Assembly (NCBI RefSeq): GCF_950295315.1
Contig: NC_080166.1
Coordinates: 96,477,141 to 96,541,140 of the forward strand
Source: Erinaceus europaeus
Lineage: Eukaryota; Chordata; Mammalia; Eulipotyphla; Erinaceidae
Direction of reading: 5' to 3'
Length of the DNA: 64,000 nucleotides
The position numbers and the translations under genes are program-made. Positions 1-12,520 of this stretch are shown here, in pieces. Position 1 is the stretch's first letter. Each line of letters begins with the position of its first letter. The notes beneath the pieces were generated by a model. It saw nothing but the letters and a program-made list of their open reading frames with translations, was not told the origin of the DNA and searched no databases.

Positions 1-571
1 AATATATGAAGCTGCTCCATTGACATTTTCTTCTTTGTACATGGAACATATAGGTCAAGGAATTCAACCTTTTCTTCATGAAAATTAACAGTCTCTCCAA
101 TTTATGAGTCAGTGATATTGGTGGTGGTGGTGTGTGGTCATACTTGATCCTAAAATGTGTCAAAAGTGAAATAAGTCAGCAAGAACTACTGACAAATCAT
201 GTTAGGGCTACTGAAACTATCCTGGGGGCATATATTGCTTCAATTATATGTTATGGCTATTCAACATCAACCATGTTTGACAATGTCATTTAATAGTCTT
301 ACTTATTATTTTACTGTATACTTAGCCCAGGTGGGCTGAACCCCTTCCCCCTGCCCCAGGCTAGGTAAGTCTACCTGCTGAGTAGAGACTTAGCATCCTA
401 TGCTTCTGTTTTCCTAACACTTTATCATAGTTGCTTAGAATTAATTCAAGTGCATTCAGTTCCCTAAGGCAAAAAGAAATGTGTTTAGTTTGCTCAATAT
501 AATGAGTTGAATTGATGTTAAGATTGTTATTAGGGCCTTACCCATAGGGATTACCTATAAATTAGGATATA
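1..571. other. Unique intronic DNA
   Basis: AT-rich sequence with a short GGT run near 120-135. I see no repeat family, exon or other feature in it. Confidence 0.5.
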
Positions 572-745
572 ATGTTGGGAAGGAAAGAAAGGAAGGAAGG
601 GAGAAAGGAAGAGAGAAAGGAAAAAAAGGACAAAAGGAAGAAAGGAAAAAAGAAAGGAAGGGAGGGAGGAAAGAAGGAAGGTAAGATGGATGGTGGACGG
701 ATGGATGGGAGAAAGAAGGAAAGAAAGAAAGAAGGAAAGGCAGGC
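572..745 (+). repeat. Purine-rich GGAA/GAAA simple repeat
   Basis: About 170 bases almost wholly A and G on the plus strand, built from degenerate GGAA and GAAA units with a GGAT/GGTGGA interruption at about 685-712. The open frames on both strands here (Lys/Arg/Glu-rich and Phe/Leu/Ser-rich) are artefacts of the repeat. Confidence 0.9.
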
Positions 746-1315
746 TTGACTTTTAGAACTCAAGAGATAGCTGTGCCTTACTTTGACAGTAGTCAGGATT
801 TTGTAGCACTTTCATGATAAAAATACTACAAACACAATAGAATTCTTGCCCTTTCTCTTCCCATACCCCCAATCACCTCCCCTCCCCCCCCACTTTCTGA
901 TCCTCAAATGCCTATAAAGTCTGTAGACTGTACCAGATGTTTGGAGGTTGGCCCATGCATCTTAGATCTTAGTGTAGAAGCAACAGAAAAAAGATTTATT
1001 AACACTATTTAAATGTAATTTCAGCCAAACTTTGGAGTTCAGGAGCTCAGTGCATGTGGCAGTGCGGTTCCACATCAAGGGGAGCGATTCTTACCCTTGC
1101 AGTGGGTATTACAGAAGTGGCCAATTCTGCTCATAATATATTTCCTGCTAGGAAATTTTGTTTCCATACCCCCACAACCAACAATACACTTGAAAGCTTC
1201 AGGTAAGTACTCTAGAGTCAGGTTGTGCATGAATAGACCTATGGGATAAGAGCCCAAGCAGTGACTGTCAAAGCCTCGGGTCCTATTTAGCTCCTGTCAC
1301 ATAGTTGAAAGTAGT

Positions 1316-1846
1316 AAAGATGTGTGCCAGAACACTATCTCTCCAGAGCCCTCCCCAACTAGGGAAAGATAGAAACAGGCTGGGAGTATGGATCGACTTG
1401 CCAATGCCCATGTCTAGTGGAGAAACAACTACAGAAGCCAGAACTTCCACCTTCTGCACCCCCAAAAGAGCTACAATCCATACTCCCAGAGGGGGAGAAA
1501 TGTTAGAGGGGAGATGGCCAGAGGGCTCTGAACTCCAACTCCATCAAGACCCAGAGAAAGAAGAGGAAAAACAGGAAGGACACTCAGAAGTAGTAGTACA
1601 TGTAGGTGGGACTTAGAAAGGAAGAGAAGGCAGGACCATAGGGGGAAAAAGGGACAATTATATATAAAGGTAGATAGATAGTTATAGAAATAATAGTCAA
1701 TCCATATCTGCTACTTTGGGAGAACTATTGCAATTTCTAATGAAGGGAATAGGGTCACAGAACTCTGGGGTGGGCATAGTGTATAATTATACCTCTATTA
1801 TCTCATAATTTTATAAGTCAATACTAAATCACAAATAAAATAAAAA
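1316..1846 (+). mobile_element. 5'-truncated L1, 3'UTR only, older subfamily
   Basis: The sequence matches the L1 3'UTR copies at 44895-45384 and 53050-53600: the CTCTCCAGAGCCCT start, the ACAGAAGCCAGAA(C)TTCC block and the GGTAGATAGATAGTTATAGAAAT stretch. It ends in an AAATAAAATAAAA tail. GAAAGTAGT at 1307-1315 and 1847-1855 is a candidate 9-bp target-site duplication. Confidence 0.85.
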
Positions 1847-2263
1847 GAAAGTAGTGAGGACAGGCTAAAAACCACTCCTATGTTCATTCCAGTTCTATCT
1901 AGCTCAAGGATACAGCATAATATGTGTGATTATTTGGGAGCCCAGGAAGTCCAAGTGCAAATGTTAGACTGTGCCTTGGCTAGAGAACCATGCAGTCTAA
2001 GGAGCTGAAGGTTCCTGACAGAGCTGACTTCAAGTACTCTAAAATGTTTCTTGCAATATATTCTTCAAAGCAATATTTTCCCTACAATAGCTAGTAGATA
2101 AAGACCTTTTGAGCCTTGCCTCTGTATAGGCCATGGAGTTAAAACTTCTAAAGGCAGAGTATCCTAACTAGACTCTAAGTTTTTTCTTCCCCCACCCTGC
2201 GATTCAAATAAGAAGACAACACAGAACTTGAGAGCTGAATGGCATGCCATGGGGGTTTTTCAA

Positions 2264-2332
2264 TTGAACACTTTTTTATTTTTATTATTTTTATTTTATT
2301 TTATTTTTATTTTTATTATTTTTTATTTTATC
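2264..2332. repeat. TTTTA-type AT-rich low-complexity repeat
   Basis: Runs of TTTTATTTTTA units over about 70 bases. It may be the tail of a lost retroelement, but no body is recognisable beside it. Confidence 0.8.
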
Positions 2333-2779
2333 AGTGAATTGTCTTTCATTTGACGTGATCCGGACACCAACTGAATTCTAAATAACTACACATCACTTCC
2401 AGCTAATTCTTGGCATTGAAAGGGTCCTGAGAAATGAACACCCTGGAACACTCATGTAGCAGACAGAGATCCTCACACAGTTGACAGCTACGGAAGTGGA
2501 GGGTTTGATGAAAAGAAGGTAGCAGCCTAAGAGTAATACTGCAGATACTAGCCAGAGAGGGAGCTATTATATGTAATTTTTGTTAGATTACTGATTTTCT
2601 CAGTGATCTTTGCTGCTGTATTCATCAACCTTTTAACACTAACATTTTGGAAATATTAATGTGGACAATGGAATTGGTACATTTGGCTAATTGTAAAAGT
2701 TGTGAGCTAACATTTCTCATCAAAAAGAGTACTAGAAAAAACATAACTTGTTTCTTTTTTTTTAAAAAAAAGAGTGTTT

Positions 2780-3001
2780 TCTTATATATTCATTGTTTAT
2801 AGAGACAGATAAAGTGAGAAGGAAGAGGAAGGGAGGAAGGAAGGGAGGGAGAGGAAAAGAGGGAGAGGGAGAAAGAGACCAGCAGCACTACTTCACTGCT
2901 TGTGAATTTGTTCCCCTTCCAGGTGGGGACTGGGGGCTTGCACCTGGCTCCCTGAGTGTTGTAGCATCTGCGTTTCACCCTTTACACCATTGCCTGACAC
3001 C
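2780..3001 (-). mobile_element. SINE, family B
   Basis: Reverse-strand family B. The purine-rich body (GAGAGGAAAAGAGGGAGAGG) is followed by the CTTCACTGCTTGTGAA hairpin-like motif, GGTGGGGACTGGGGGCTTG and a degenerate tRNA-like head ending near 3001. Confidence 0.75.
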
Positions 3002-3236
3002 TTACATTCCTTATGTCCATGTTGGTAGTCACATCTCAATGCCATAGCAAATCAGAAGCAAGTTGACTGTAAGAATGTTCTCAGAAATCTCTAGGACTTA
3101 ATTTTCTATGAGATAGTGGGACAAAGGATATAAAATATATTCACCTAGAAATAATGACCAAGAGTCCTTTCCATCTGAGGTACAACCTACAGATGATTAT
3201 GAATCCAGTGTTTAATTTTCATGTCAAAAGATTTTT

Positions 3237-3538
3237 CAGGGGGGCCCATCGGTAGCGCAGCAGGTTAAGCACACGTGGCATGAAGCTTAAGGACCAGCAT
3301 AAGGATCCCGGTCTGAGCCCCTGTTTCCCCACCTGCAGGGGGGTCACTTCATAGGCGGTGAAGCAGGTCTACAGGTGTCTATCTTTCTCTCCTCCTCTCT
3401 GTCCTCCCCTTCTCTCTCCATTTCTCTCTGTCCTATCCAACAATGATGACATCAATAACAACAACAACAACAACAACAACAATAATAACTACAACAACAA
3501 TAAAACAAGGGCAAGAAAGGGGGAAAAAGTAAATTAAA
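3237..3538 (+). mobile_element. SINE, family A, near full length
   Basis: The head has GGTAGCGCAGCAGGTTAAGC (A box), then AAGGATCCCGGTCTGAGCC (B box) and TCTCTCTGTCCTATCCAAC. A long (AAC)n run at about 3456-3483 precedes an A-rich tail. AAAAGATTTTT at 3226-3236 and 3539-3549 is the apparent target-site duplication. Confidence 0.9.
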
Positions 3539-3883
3539 AAAAGATTTTTAGAATTTCTCTTTTATATTTGGCCTCTAGAAAACCCAACTGAGTGAAATTC
3601 TAAGGATTGTTCTGTAGTCAACAGAGGCAACCAACACTAAAGAAAAAAATTAAGATTACAGTTGCATTTATAAGTTAGGAAGTTTATTACATTATGAACC
3701 ATAACCTGTCCTGAGTAACAAAATCCACACACCCACTTTTCATCTATAAATTGTAGGTTAACCAAAGACAATTCAGCCATGCTATCTATGCATTAGGAGA
3801 GGTTCAACCCCAAATATATAATGATATTTATGACTTAAGGGAGAACTATGAGATTTAATCTTTTTTTTTAATACCCAACTTTT

Positions 3884-4089
3884 TTTTCTCTCTTTTTTAA
3901 AATCTTTATTTACTGGATAGAGACATCCAGAAATTGAGAGGGTAGGGGAGACAGAGAAAGAGAGACACCTGTATCACTTCTTTACCACTTGCAAAGCTTT
4001 CCCTCTGCAGGTAGGGACCAGGGGCTCAAACCCGGGTCCTTGAGCACTGTAACATGTGCACTCAACCAGGCGCGCCACCACCCGGTCCC
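3884..4089 (-). mobile_element. SINE, family B
   Basis: Complete reverse-strand copy, from the TTTATTTACTGGATAGAGACA tail side to the CGCGCCACCACCCGGTCCC head. AATACCCAACTTTT (3870-3883) and AATATCCAACTTTT (4090-4103) are the flanking duplications, with one mismatch. Confidence 0.9.
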
Positions 4090-4184
4090 AATATCCAACT
4101 TTTAAAAGAGCTCTTGAGTGTTTTTATTATTATTATTATTATTAGGTAGAGTGCCTTTGTCAATATTAATCTAAATTTGTATTT

Positions 4185-4336
4185 TATTTATTTTTAAGTT
4201 AGAGACAGAGAAGAAAGAGAGTGGAAGAGACTACAGCACCAAAGCTTCCTTCAATGCCCTGAAGGCCAGGCTTGAACTTGGGTGACACAAATGGCAAAGT
4301 GGTACACTATTCAAGTGAGCTACATCGATGGCCCTC
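4185..4336 (-). mobile_element. SINE, family D
   Basis: Has the family D core CAGCACCAAAGCTTCCTTCAATG and a tRNA-like end GGCTTGAACTTGGGT. Flanking AATTTGTATTT (4174-4184) and AATTTGCATTT (4337-4347) fit a target-site duplication. Confidence 0.75.
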
Positions 4337-4347
4337 AATTTGCATTT

Positions 4348-5160
4348 AAGAAGTGGTTATTATTATCACTTTCACTTTTGGCCATTTTCACCCGCTTTCT
4401 CCAGAATAATAATTCTTTAGTCAATGGGACTGATTCATTGGCAAAGCTGAACGGCTGGTACCTATGCAAAGCTTCACACAGTGGGCTTGGATGTCTCTGC
4501 ATCCCAACACATCTTAGGTCTTTGTTCCTATCCTGCTGAAATCTGAGATGTCTGAAGACTTTTCTCCATGCTTTCTGGTTTGAGGGTTTGCATAAGTGAT
4601 GAAGGCCCCCCGAGGCTGCCTAATGCCACTGTGATTTGTGCCACTCTCCTTGTCACTGTGCAATCGCAGTAAATGCAATTCAAAGTACTTTTATTTGAAG
4701 GCCATTTGACAGAGAGGGAGAAAAAAGTGCATTTACTATTTCAAGGCCTGTGTATTTTCCTGGGAGAAGCCAGCCTATAAAATGTGTCCTTTTATCCTTG
4801 AATAGCTATTTAGGAAATATCTTTTGGCAGTGCAAGCCCCCTGAGTGATTCTGCATCTCACAGACTTTCCTTACTCCTCCCCTCACCTCAGTTTCTTCCA
4901 CCTCCTCTTTCATGCTTGTGGGCTTGAAGCCTCTACCACAGAATGCAGAAGAAAATTTCCATATTTTCACAGAACTGTTGAGCTATTTTTATCAGCGATG
5001 CCTAAGGAAGGAACTGTTTACTAATATCTGTAACTATGTTGAGATACTACAAATATGAAAAAAACAGTACTATAAGTCCCCGCCAAGATTCTTTTCTGAC
5101 ATGTCCCTTCCAGGAACACACAGGACTCAATAAATTTGTTTTTAAACTTCACCAGTAAGA
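4348..5160. other. Unique intronic DNA
   Basis: About 800 bases without a recognisable repeat. It lies 3' of the glypican exon in transcript sense. No splice-flanked open frame was found. Confidence 0.5.
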
Positions 5161-5173
5161 TAATATAACTCCA

Positions 5174-5458
5174 GGAATTGGGCAGTAGCGTAGCGGGTTA
5201 AGCGCACATGGCTCAAAGCGCAAGGACTGGCATAAGGATCCTGGTTTGAGCTCCCGGTGCCCCACCTGCAGGGGAGTCACTTCACAAGTGGTAAAGCAGG
5301 TCTGCAGGTGTCCATCTTTTTCTCCCCCTTTATGTCTTCCCCATCTCTCTCCATTTCTCTCTGTCCTATCCAATGATGATGACAACAATAATAACTACAT
5401 CAATAAAACAACAAGGGCAATAAAAGGGAATAAATAAATAAATATTTTTTAAAAAAGG
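5174..5458 (+). mobile_element. SINE, family A
   Basis: Full copy with head GCAGTAGCGTAGCGGGTTAAGC, a CCTATCCAATGATGATGAC linker and tail GGGAATAAATAAATAAATA. A 13-bp duplication, TAATATAACTCCA, is present at 5161-5173 and 5459-5471. It lies about 370 bases from the glypican exon, antisense to it. Confidence 0.92.
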
Positions 5459-5609
5459 TAATATAACTCCACACAGCTAGCTGGTACAGTCTTTAACAGG
5501 GTTAGTCTTTCCATTACCCAAGGAAGTCTTATTTCCAGGATAAAAAAATGGAGAAAAGTTAAAAAATCATGTCCACTATTTAAAATTAAAGTCTTGATGA
5601 GATTTTTTT

Positions 5610-5715
5610 TAAAAAGTCTATTTATTCACCATAGTCACCACCAGGAATTAAACCAAGGAACTCAAATATGCAAGTCCTGCACTCTTATCTGTTGAGCAAC
5701 TTCCCTAGCCACAGA
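5610..5715 (-). mobile_element. SINE fragment, family C/D type
   Basis: A short tRNA-like reverse-strand piece: ACCAGGAATTAAACCAAGGA, then TGTTGAGCAACTTCCCTAGCC. It is degraded, so the family assignment is uncertain. It ends about 115 bases from the exon. Confidence 0.5.
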
Positions 5716-5786
5716 TCCTCCAAGTCATCACAACCTTGCAACTACCCTGGGAGCATCACAAACACTTGCTGCTTCTCTGACAACTA

Positions 5787-6911
<1,125 letters not shown>

Positions 6912-7056
6912 GCTTTTTCTTTTTTTTCCAGATAGAGAGGGACAAATACAGAGAAAAACATAAAGACAACTCAACACCAAAACTTCCTCTAACCTGGTGG
7001 GGACTGGGATCATCTCTGGGTCATGCACATGCAAAGTGGGCTATCTTGCCAGTCCC
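6912..7056 (-). mobile_element. SINE, family D
   Basis: Reverse-strand copy: CAGATAGAGAGGGACAAATA, CAACACCAAAACTTCCTCTA and a head ending CTATCTTGCCAGTCCC. Confidence 0.7.
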
Positions 7057-7334
7057 AATGTCATATCTATTTGGTCGGCTCTAGACAGTCTTGCTATTTA
7101 AGTCAAGCAATTCTCTGTTGTCATACTTGTGTTCTAGATCTGAGGACAAATTTAACTTCAGGTGGACTTGCATCCACTGGAGATACTGACATGTCAAGAA
7201 TAGATGCTGACAAAGCATAAATGGGCACATGGAACTGAATAAAACTCATTTTTGTCATTTTGTCCTTACTATAAAAACCACATGAAAGTTTTGAAGTCAA
7301 GGCTTTGGTTTCTGTGACATCTTTTAAAATGTAT

Positions 7335-7436
7335 GCTCTGCCTATGTTCATAGCTGCATATTCACAATAGCCAAAGAGTGGAAGCAGTCTAGAGCCCATC
7401 TCAGATAACTGGCTAAAGAAGTTATGAGATATATAT
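7335..7436 (+). mobile_element. L1 ORF2 3'-end fragment, older subfamily
   Basis: Plus-strand translation resembles the L1 ORF2 C-terminal stretch (TIAKVWKQSRAHLR-like, then WLAKEVMRYIF-like). The match breaks off near 7436 and similar sequence resumes near 8068, so this and the 8062-8435 piece are probably one element. Confidence 0.7.
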
Positions 7437-7574
7437 TTTTGGGGCATGAACATAATATGCATATGGCTGATGAATGTAATTAACATATGGCTGATGATTG
7501 TAATTAGAATGTGGCTGATGAGCTCACTATAGATTTACACAAACACACAAGGGATTATGGGTATGCCAGAGTTT

Positions 7575-7828
7575 TTTTTTAATTAAAAAAAATATCTATT
7601 TTCCCTTTTTTTGTTGGCCTTGTTGTTTTTCATTGTTGTTGTAGTTATTAGTACTGTTGTTATTGATGTTGTCATCATTGTTGTTGGATAGGACAGAGAG
7701 AAATGGAGAGAGGAGGGGAAGACAGAGAAGGGGAGAGAAAGAGAGACACCTGAAGACCTGCTTCACCGCTTGTGAAGCGGCTCCCCTGCAGGTGGGGAGC
7801 CAGGGACTTGAACCAGTGTCAGAGGTTC
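7575..7828 (-). mobile_element. SINE, family A, with degraded head
   Basis: The tail side and body are clear (GTTGGATAGGACAGAGAGAA, CTGCTTCACCGCTTGTGAAGC). Past the B box (CTTGAACCAGTGTC) the tRNA-like head is replaced by unrelated sequence. It sits between two pieces of an older L1. Confidence 0.8.
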
Positions 7829-8061
7829 TTTTAAGCCATGTGCTCTCCTTCTCCCCAGGACCCCCACCATGCCTCTTCCTCCAGGAACCAAACACATGTA
7901 GACAAGCTCTGGTAACTAGCTTAAGAGATTCATGGCGCTGGAGCATCATGACTAGCTATCTTTGCCCATTGCCTAGTTTACTGCACCTAAATAACTATGA
8001 TGTAATAAACTCCCCCATTTGTTTGAAACCGCAACCAAAGCTGTATGAGAAGCTTTTTATT

Positions 8062-8435
8062 TTTTAATTACTAAAATATGTTCCATGAAATACTACTACA
8101 CAATCAAAAGACAATATTGTGTCCTTTGGGACAAAAATGGATAGAACTGAAGGTGATTATGCTTAGCAAAATAGGAGATGAAAAACACCTAACAGATAGT
8201 TTCACTCATATGTGGAATCTAAAGGTCTGATTTACATGAATTTGCCAGAAAAATCCAAACAAAACAGAAGCAAGCAAGCTGTAAGACTTATGACAACTAT
8301 GGTGGTTTTCTTTGGGAGGGTGGGGATACAAAATTTTGGTGATGTGTGTGGTGTGGAACTTATAATCTTATAACAAACTATTAATAACAAGTAAACAAAT
8401 TAATAAAAAAATAAAATGGATGCTCTGTACTGATT
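8062..8435 (+). mobile_element. L1 ORF2 end plus 3'UTR, older subfamily
   Basis: Begins with a TACTACACAATCAAAAGAC motif near the ORF2 C-terminus, followed by ATGTGGAATCTAAAGG. The 3'UTR carries TTTGGTGATGTGTGTGGTGTGG and ends CTTATAACAAACTATTAATAA with an A-rich tail. The same end is seen at 11740-12105 and 15096-15240. Confidence 0.8.
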
Positions 8436-8453
8436 AATAAAGAATTTACTATC

Positions 8454-8476
8454 TTATTTATTTATTTATTTATTTA
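8454..8476. repeat. (TTTA)n microsatellite
   Basis: About six TTTA units, at the tail side of the adjacent reverse-strand SINE-like piece. Confidence 0.85.
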
Positions 8477-8499
8477 GGCACCCACAGATTGAGTTATCA

Positions 8500-8704
8500 C
8501 TCTGATTTTTTTTTAAGCTGGTTTCATTCATCTGTAGCTTTACCACTCCCAGGTAGCTTTTTCATTCTGATAGAAAGTGAGAAATGGCAGTCCCAGAGCT
8601 ATCTCTGGTACTGTAGCACTCTCAGGTAGTACCAGGACTTGAACCCAGCCACACACACCTGGTAAGACGAGCCCCCTACCCAGTAAGCTATCCCTTTAGG
8701 CCCT
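8500..8704 (-). mobile_element. SINE-like element, family D/C type, degraded
   Basis: The right end reads ACCAGGACTTGAACCCAGCC and then GTAAGCTATCCCTTTAGGCCC, a reverse-strand tRNA-like head. The left part is AT-rich and poorly matched. Confidence 0.55.
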
Positions 8705-9072
8705 TCTGATTTTTTTTCTTGAATTTTCATGATAAAATTTTATGAAAAATTTCAAACCTTGAAAAAAAAAAGATCAAAGAACTTCTCTAGAGAATAATAC
8801 TCCTACTTTGACTTTCCCAGATTAAAAAATAATTTGAAAGAATGCTGAATATCCATCAGGTGAACTCTGTTAATTTCCAAACTTGTTTTTCAACAAGGAA
8901 CGAAAAACAAGAAGCTTAGATACTTTCTTCTATGACCACATAATAATTACACTATCCAATCTTCTCTAGACTTCTCTTTGTTAAAAATGCTGATTCACAA
9001 TTGTGTTATTTGTATTTTCACCTTTCCTCTTACCCACATGTTCACAAAGCTATTCATGGAAAACAGAAGCAG

Positions 9073-9261
9073 TGGAGCTAAAAGATAGCTCAGTCTGTTA
9101 GAGCATGGACTTCCACGCCTAAGACTACAGGTTCAGTCTTTGCCACCATCTTATGCCAGGACTAATTTTCTCTCTCTTTCCTTCCTCCTCTTATTCTCTC
9201 CTTCAAAGTAAATAAATAAATAAATTAAATAAATCTTTGGAGAGAGAGAGAGAGAGAGAGA
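9073..9261 (+). mobile_element. SINE, family C, with (GA)n at its end
   Basis: Plus-strand head AAAGATAGCTCAGTCTGTTAG and B-box region ACAGGTTCAGTCTTTGCC. A pyrimidine-rich part and an AAATAAATAAATTAAAT tail follow, then (GA)n at 9238-9261. Confidence 0.75.
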
Positions 9262-9477
9262 ACACAATTTGTGTTCTCCATGAAGAGTCATTGTGGAGTT
9301 TCTGATTTATATATATTTTACTTATTTGGTCTCATTGCAGTCTTACAAATCTTTGTCCATAGGATTTTGTTTTCCACAGCATGGCAGTTTTCTCCTAACC
9401 CGATGTCTTTCTCCAGAGACCTACTCTATTTTCACCTGAGCTGGCTGAATTCTTTCTTTCATTGAGTCTGTTGGATC

Positions 9478-9525
9478 TTATTTTATTTATCTATTTATCT
9501 ATCTATTTATTTATTTACTTTTGCC
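9478..9525. repeat. TTTA/TATC simple repeat
   Basis: Interrupted tetranucleotide run TTTATCTATTTATCTATC followed by TTTATTTATT. Confidence 0.8.
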
Positions 9526-10307
9526 ACTGATGTTGTGTGATGTTTTCCTTCTCGCTCAGTGAGTCAGGGTAGAATCTGGAGCATTTGTCAAGACACAGAG
9601 AGGGTGCGAATCAGAGAAATTTTGGACAATGCAGACTGTCTTCTTCCTCATGATACCTTCGACGCCACTTTCTCTTTGTAAATAGCACTGCTATAATAAT
9701 AATAAAGCATTCTGATTATGACACATATAGTCAATATGTGAGAATTGAACTCCCTACTGAGTTCCCTAATTTCTTGACCACACTGATCTTCAAAGAAAAA
9801 AGGAACAAGATAGTTTTCTATAGCTTAGCATTCAAGTGCTCCTTTTAGAACTTTGTTTGCAAAGGTTATTGATTACATTAATTCCAAAGCATTGGCAGTT
9901 TTTTAAATTATTATTATCATATTAGAACCTGTGTTTGCAATTTTCTCAGTCTGACATTTCAGAAGAGTCTCCAACTCAGGGTAGCAACCAACAGAGAAAA
10001 TTGAACAGCCTTAATAACCTAAAAGGACAATGTTGTTCAAGTTAAATATGACTCTCTTAGTCCTTTTTGAAAATAACATCCTTCCTGGACAAATAAAGAA
10101 CATTTGAAGAAGAAGAAAATGGAGGGGGGGGTTGAAGTTTTTCTATTTATAGGCCACACTTTTTAAAAAAAATCATTACCACTGCACTCTTGAATTAAAA
10201 AAAATTTTTTTAATTACCACTTCAAACTGAAGACTTTTTAGAAGTAAGTCTCTCAGAAAGCTGTTTTAAAATACCTGTTCTGTGAAGGGGTATTTCTATT
10301 TTCAAGT
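9526..10307. other. Unique intronic DNA
   Basis: AT-rich, with no repeat family or exon recognised. Confidence 0.5.
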
Positions 10308-10519
10308 GCTTTTTTTTTTAAAAAAAAAACTTCATTTATTGGATAGAGATAGCCAGAAATCAAGGGAATGGAGGAGATAGAGAAGAACAGAGAGAGACAC
10401 TTGCAACATTGCTTCACCACTCATGAGGCTTTCCCTCTGTACGTGGGAGTTGGGGGCTTGAACATGGGTCCTTGTGCATTGTAACGTGTGCTCAACCAGG
10501 TATGCCACCACCTGGCCCC
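10308..10519 (-). mobile_element. SINE, family B
   Basis: Reverse-strand copy with TTATTGGATAGAGATAGCCA, TTGCTTCACCACTCATGAGG and head GCCACCACCTGGCCCC. TCTATTTTCAAGT (10295-10307) and TCTATTTTTAAGT (10520-10532) are the likely duplications. Confidence 0.88.
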
Positions 10520-10532
10520 TCTATTTTTAAGT

Positions 10533-11079
10533 ATTTAATAGCGTTTTATAAACTGTGCTGTTGCTCCTTAAAAACTCTCTTGATTTTTATAATCAATATA
10601 GATTTCTCACAAGAAGCAGCAATAAATACAAGTGTATAGGGTACCCTTTACTCACCTTCATTCATTGTCAGCATTACAAATTACTACCCCATCTAGAAAA
10701 TGTTAGAACCAGGACACTGACCTTCGTACATTACAGATGTACTATAGTTCTTACTCAACTTTGATGACTTTTCTAGCCTGATTCTGTATCTGTGTATATG
10801 TGCATGAGCGTACAATTCATGTAATTCTATCCTGTGTACAGACCTGTGTAAACTGAATATAGATCTTTTCCATCCCCATACATTCTCTACCCCCGATTTC
10901 TGTCACTTGTCAAACTATTGCCACTAATCTATTTCTCATCCCCATCACTGAATGCAGACTGTATCAAGACTACAATATAAATCATAACCCATAATATCTG
11001 ACCTTTGAACTTGCATGAATAGCTCAATCCTTTTTATTTGATGAGTAGTATACCACCATTTGCTTCACAAGAATTAGTC
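10533..11079. other. Unique intronic DNA
   Basis: I see no repeat, exon or structured element here. Confidence 0.5.
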
Positions 11080-11080
11080 T

Positions 11081-11111
<31 letters not shown>

Positions 11112-11232
11112 TAAACAGATCCCTGCTCAACTTTGGCTTATGGTGGTCCTGGGGACTGAACCTTGGGACTTCCAAGCCTCAGGCACAAAAGCTTTTTTAA
11201 ATAATCACTGTGCTATCTTTCCAGCTTCACCC
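11080..11232 (-). mobile_element. SINE, family C, with (TTTA)n tail
   Basis: Starts with a (TATT)n run to about 11108. CTCAACTTTGGCTTATGGTG, GGGGACTGAACCTTGGGACT and a degenerate head ending TGTGCTATCTTTCCAGC follow. Confidence 0.8.
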
Positions 11233-11739
11233 AACTTTTTAGTCACTGAAGGATACTTGGATTGTTTCCAGCAAATTTTTGCTAGGAGTCAAGCCTTCTA
11301 TGAGCACGTCTGTGTAAGATTTTGTACTGACTTATGTTTCAAAGTTATGCTAAGTGGTTAATACATGTTTAGTTTTAATACATGTTTAGTTACTATCCTA
11401 TACTGAAGTGGTGACAGCATTTTACATTTCCATCAATGATGTGTGAGAGACCAGATACTTGCTGTATTTGATTTTTTAAAAAATTTATTCATTCTCATAG
11501 GTAGGTATGTTATACATTTGTGTTCATGGCAATTTTTGCCAAATAATATGCATAACAGTATTCTTGCCTCAATTGAATTCAATAAACATGAGAACCAAAA
11601 CTAAGTACCAGCTGTTCTCTGGAAAATAAATAGTAGTAGAAACCATAGTTCCGAAAGGATAGATGTTAAGTCTGTGTATTCCCAGCCCCCCAAAAAGACA
11701 GAAATTCTAAAATCTCACATTGACAATTTAAAATTATGG

Positions 11740-12105
11740 GATATACATTCAATGGAATACAATCTGCAATTTTAAAAGATGACACTGTGTTCTCTGGGAC
11801 AAAATGGATTAGAACTTCAAATGATTTTTCTTTGTGGAGTAGTTAAGGAGCTGGAAGACAACTACTGAATGGCTTCACTCCTATGTGGACTATAGAGAAG
11901 TAGACATAAACTTGGAAAAAAGAAAAAAAGATAGTTAAGCTTCTCTAAGAATTTGTGAGCAGCACGGTGGTTATTGCTGAGGGGGGTTGCGGGTTGTAGA
12001 CAGAACTTTGGTAGTGTTTGTGGTATGGAACTGGTCTCCTATAACCTTATGACCTTATAAACAACTATTAAATTATTGGTAAATGTTCTTAAATGAAGAT
12101 TCAGA
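11740..12105 (+). mobile_element. L1 ORF2 end plus 3'UTR, older subfamily
   Basis: Same architecture as 8062-8435: TACATTCAATGGAATACAAT, GACACTGTGTTCTCTGGGAC, CTATGTGGACTATAGA, then TTTGGTAGTGTTTGTGGTATGG and CTTATAAACAACTATTAAAT. Confidence 0.8.
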
Positions 12106-12336
12106 ATATATTACTACAAATAATTTTGTGAAATATTAGGGAAATATGCTCTACTGGAGAAAACTAAGTTCATTTAGTAGCAATTAGGATAAAACCAATC
12201 TTGAGACATAAAATGCTTTTCTATTGTTTCTATTGGTGATGATGTAGATGTTTCACTGTTTTTGAAAAATACAACTGTAGCTTCCTAGACCTTCAAAGTA
12301 ACTGGTAAATAAACACAGGTAAAAGAATAAGTTGAT

Positions 12337-12520
12337 TGGGGGGGGTCAGTGGTGTGCCCTATTAAGCACACATATCACCATTTGCAAAGAGCAGGGTTCC
12401 TCAAAGTGGTAAAGCAGGTCTACAGGTGTGCATTTTACTTTCTCCTTCTCTATCTCCTCTTCCTTCTCAATTTCTCTCTGTCTGGTCAAATAAAATTGAA
12501 AGCAAAAAAATATATATAGT
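12337..12520 (+). mobile_element. SINE, family B variant with CAAATAAAATTG tail
   Basis: The head is shortened (GGTCAGTGGTGTGCC). The body has AGTGGTAAAGCAGGTCTACA, and the tail reads TCTGGTCAAATAAAATTG. TAAGTTGAT before and after may be the duplication. Confidence 0.75.

Noticed and set aside
572..817. Basic 81-residue protein
   Set aside because: A Lys/Arg/Glu-rich frame produced by the GGAA/GAAA simple repeat; the opposite strand gives an equally long Phe/Ser/Leu frame.
1305..1616. 103-residue open frame
   Set aside because: Lies within the L1 3'UTR block; the same non-coding sequence gives similar frames at 24470, 26706, 44923 and 54826.
3450..3490. CRISPR-like or satellite array from AAC repeats
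   Set aside because: A trinucleotide run inside a SINE tail, without spacers or longer repeat units.
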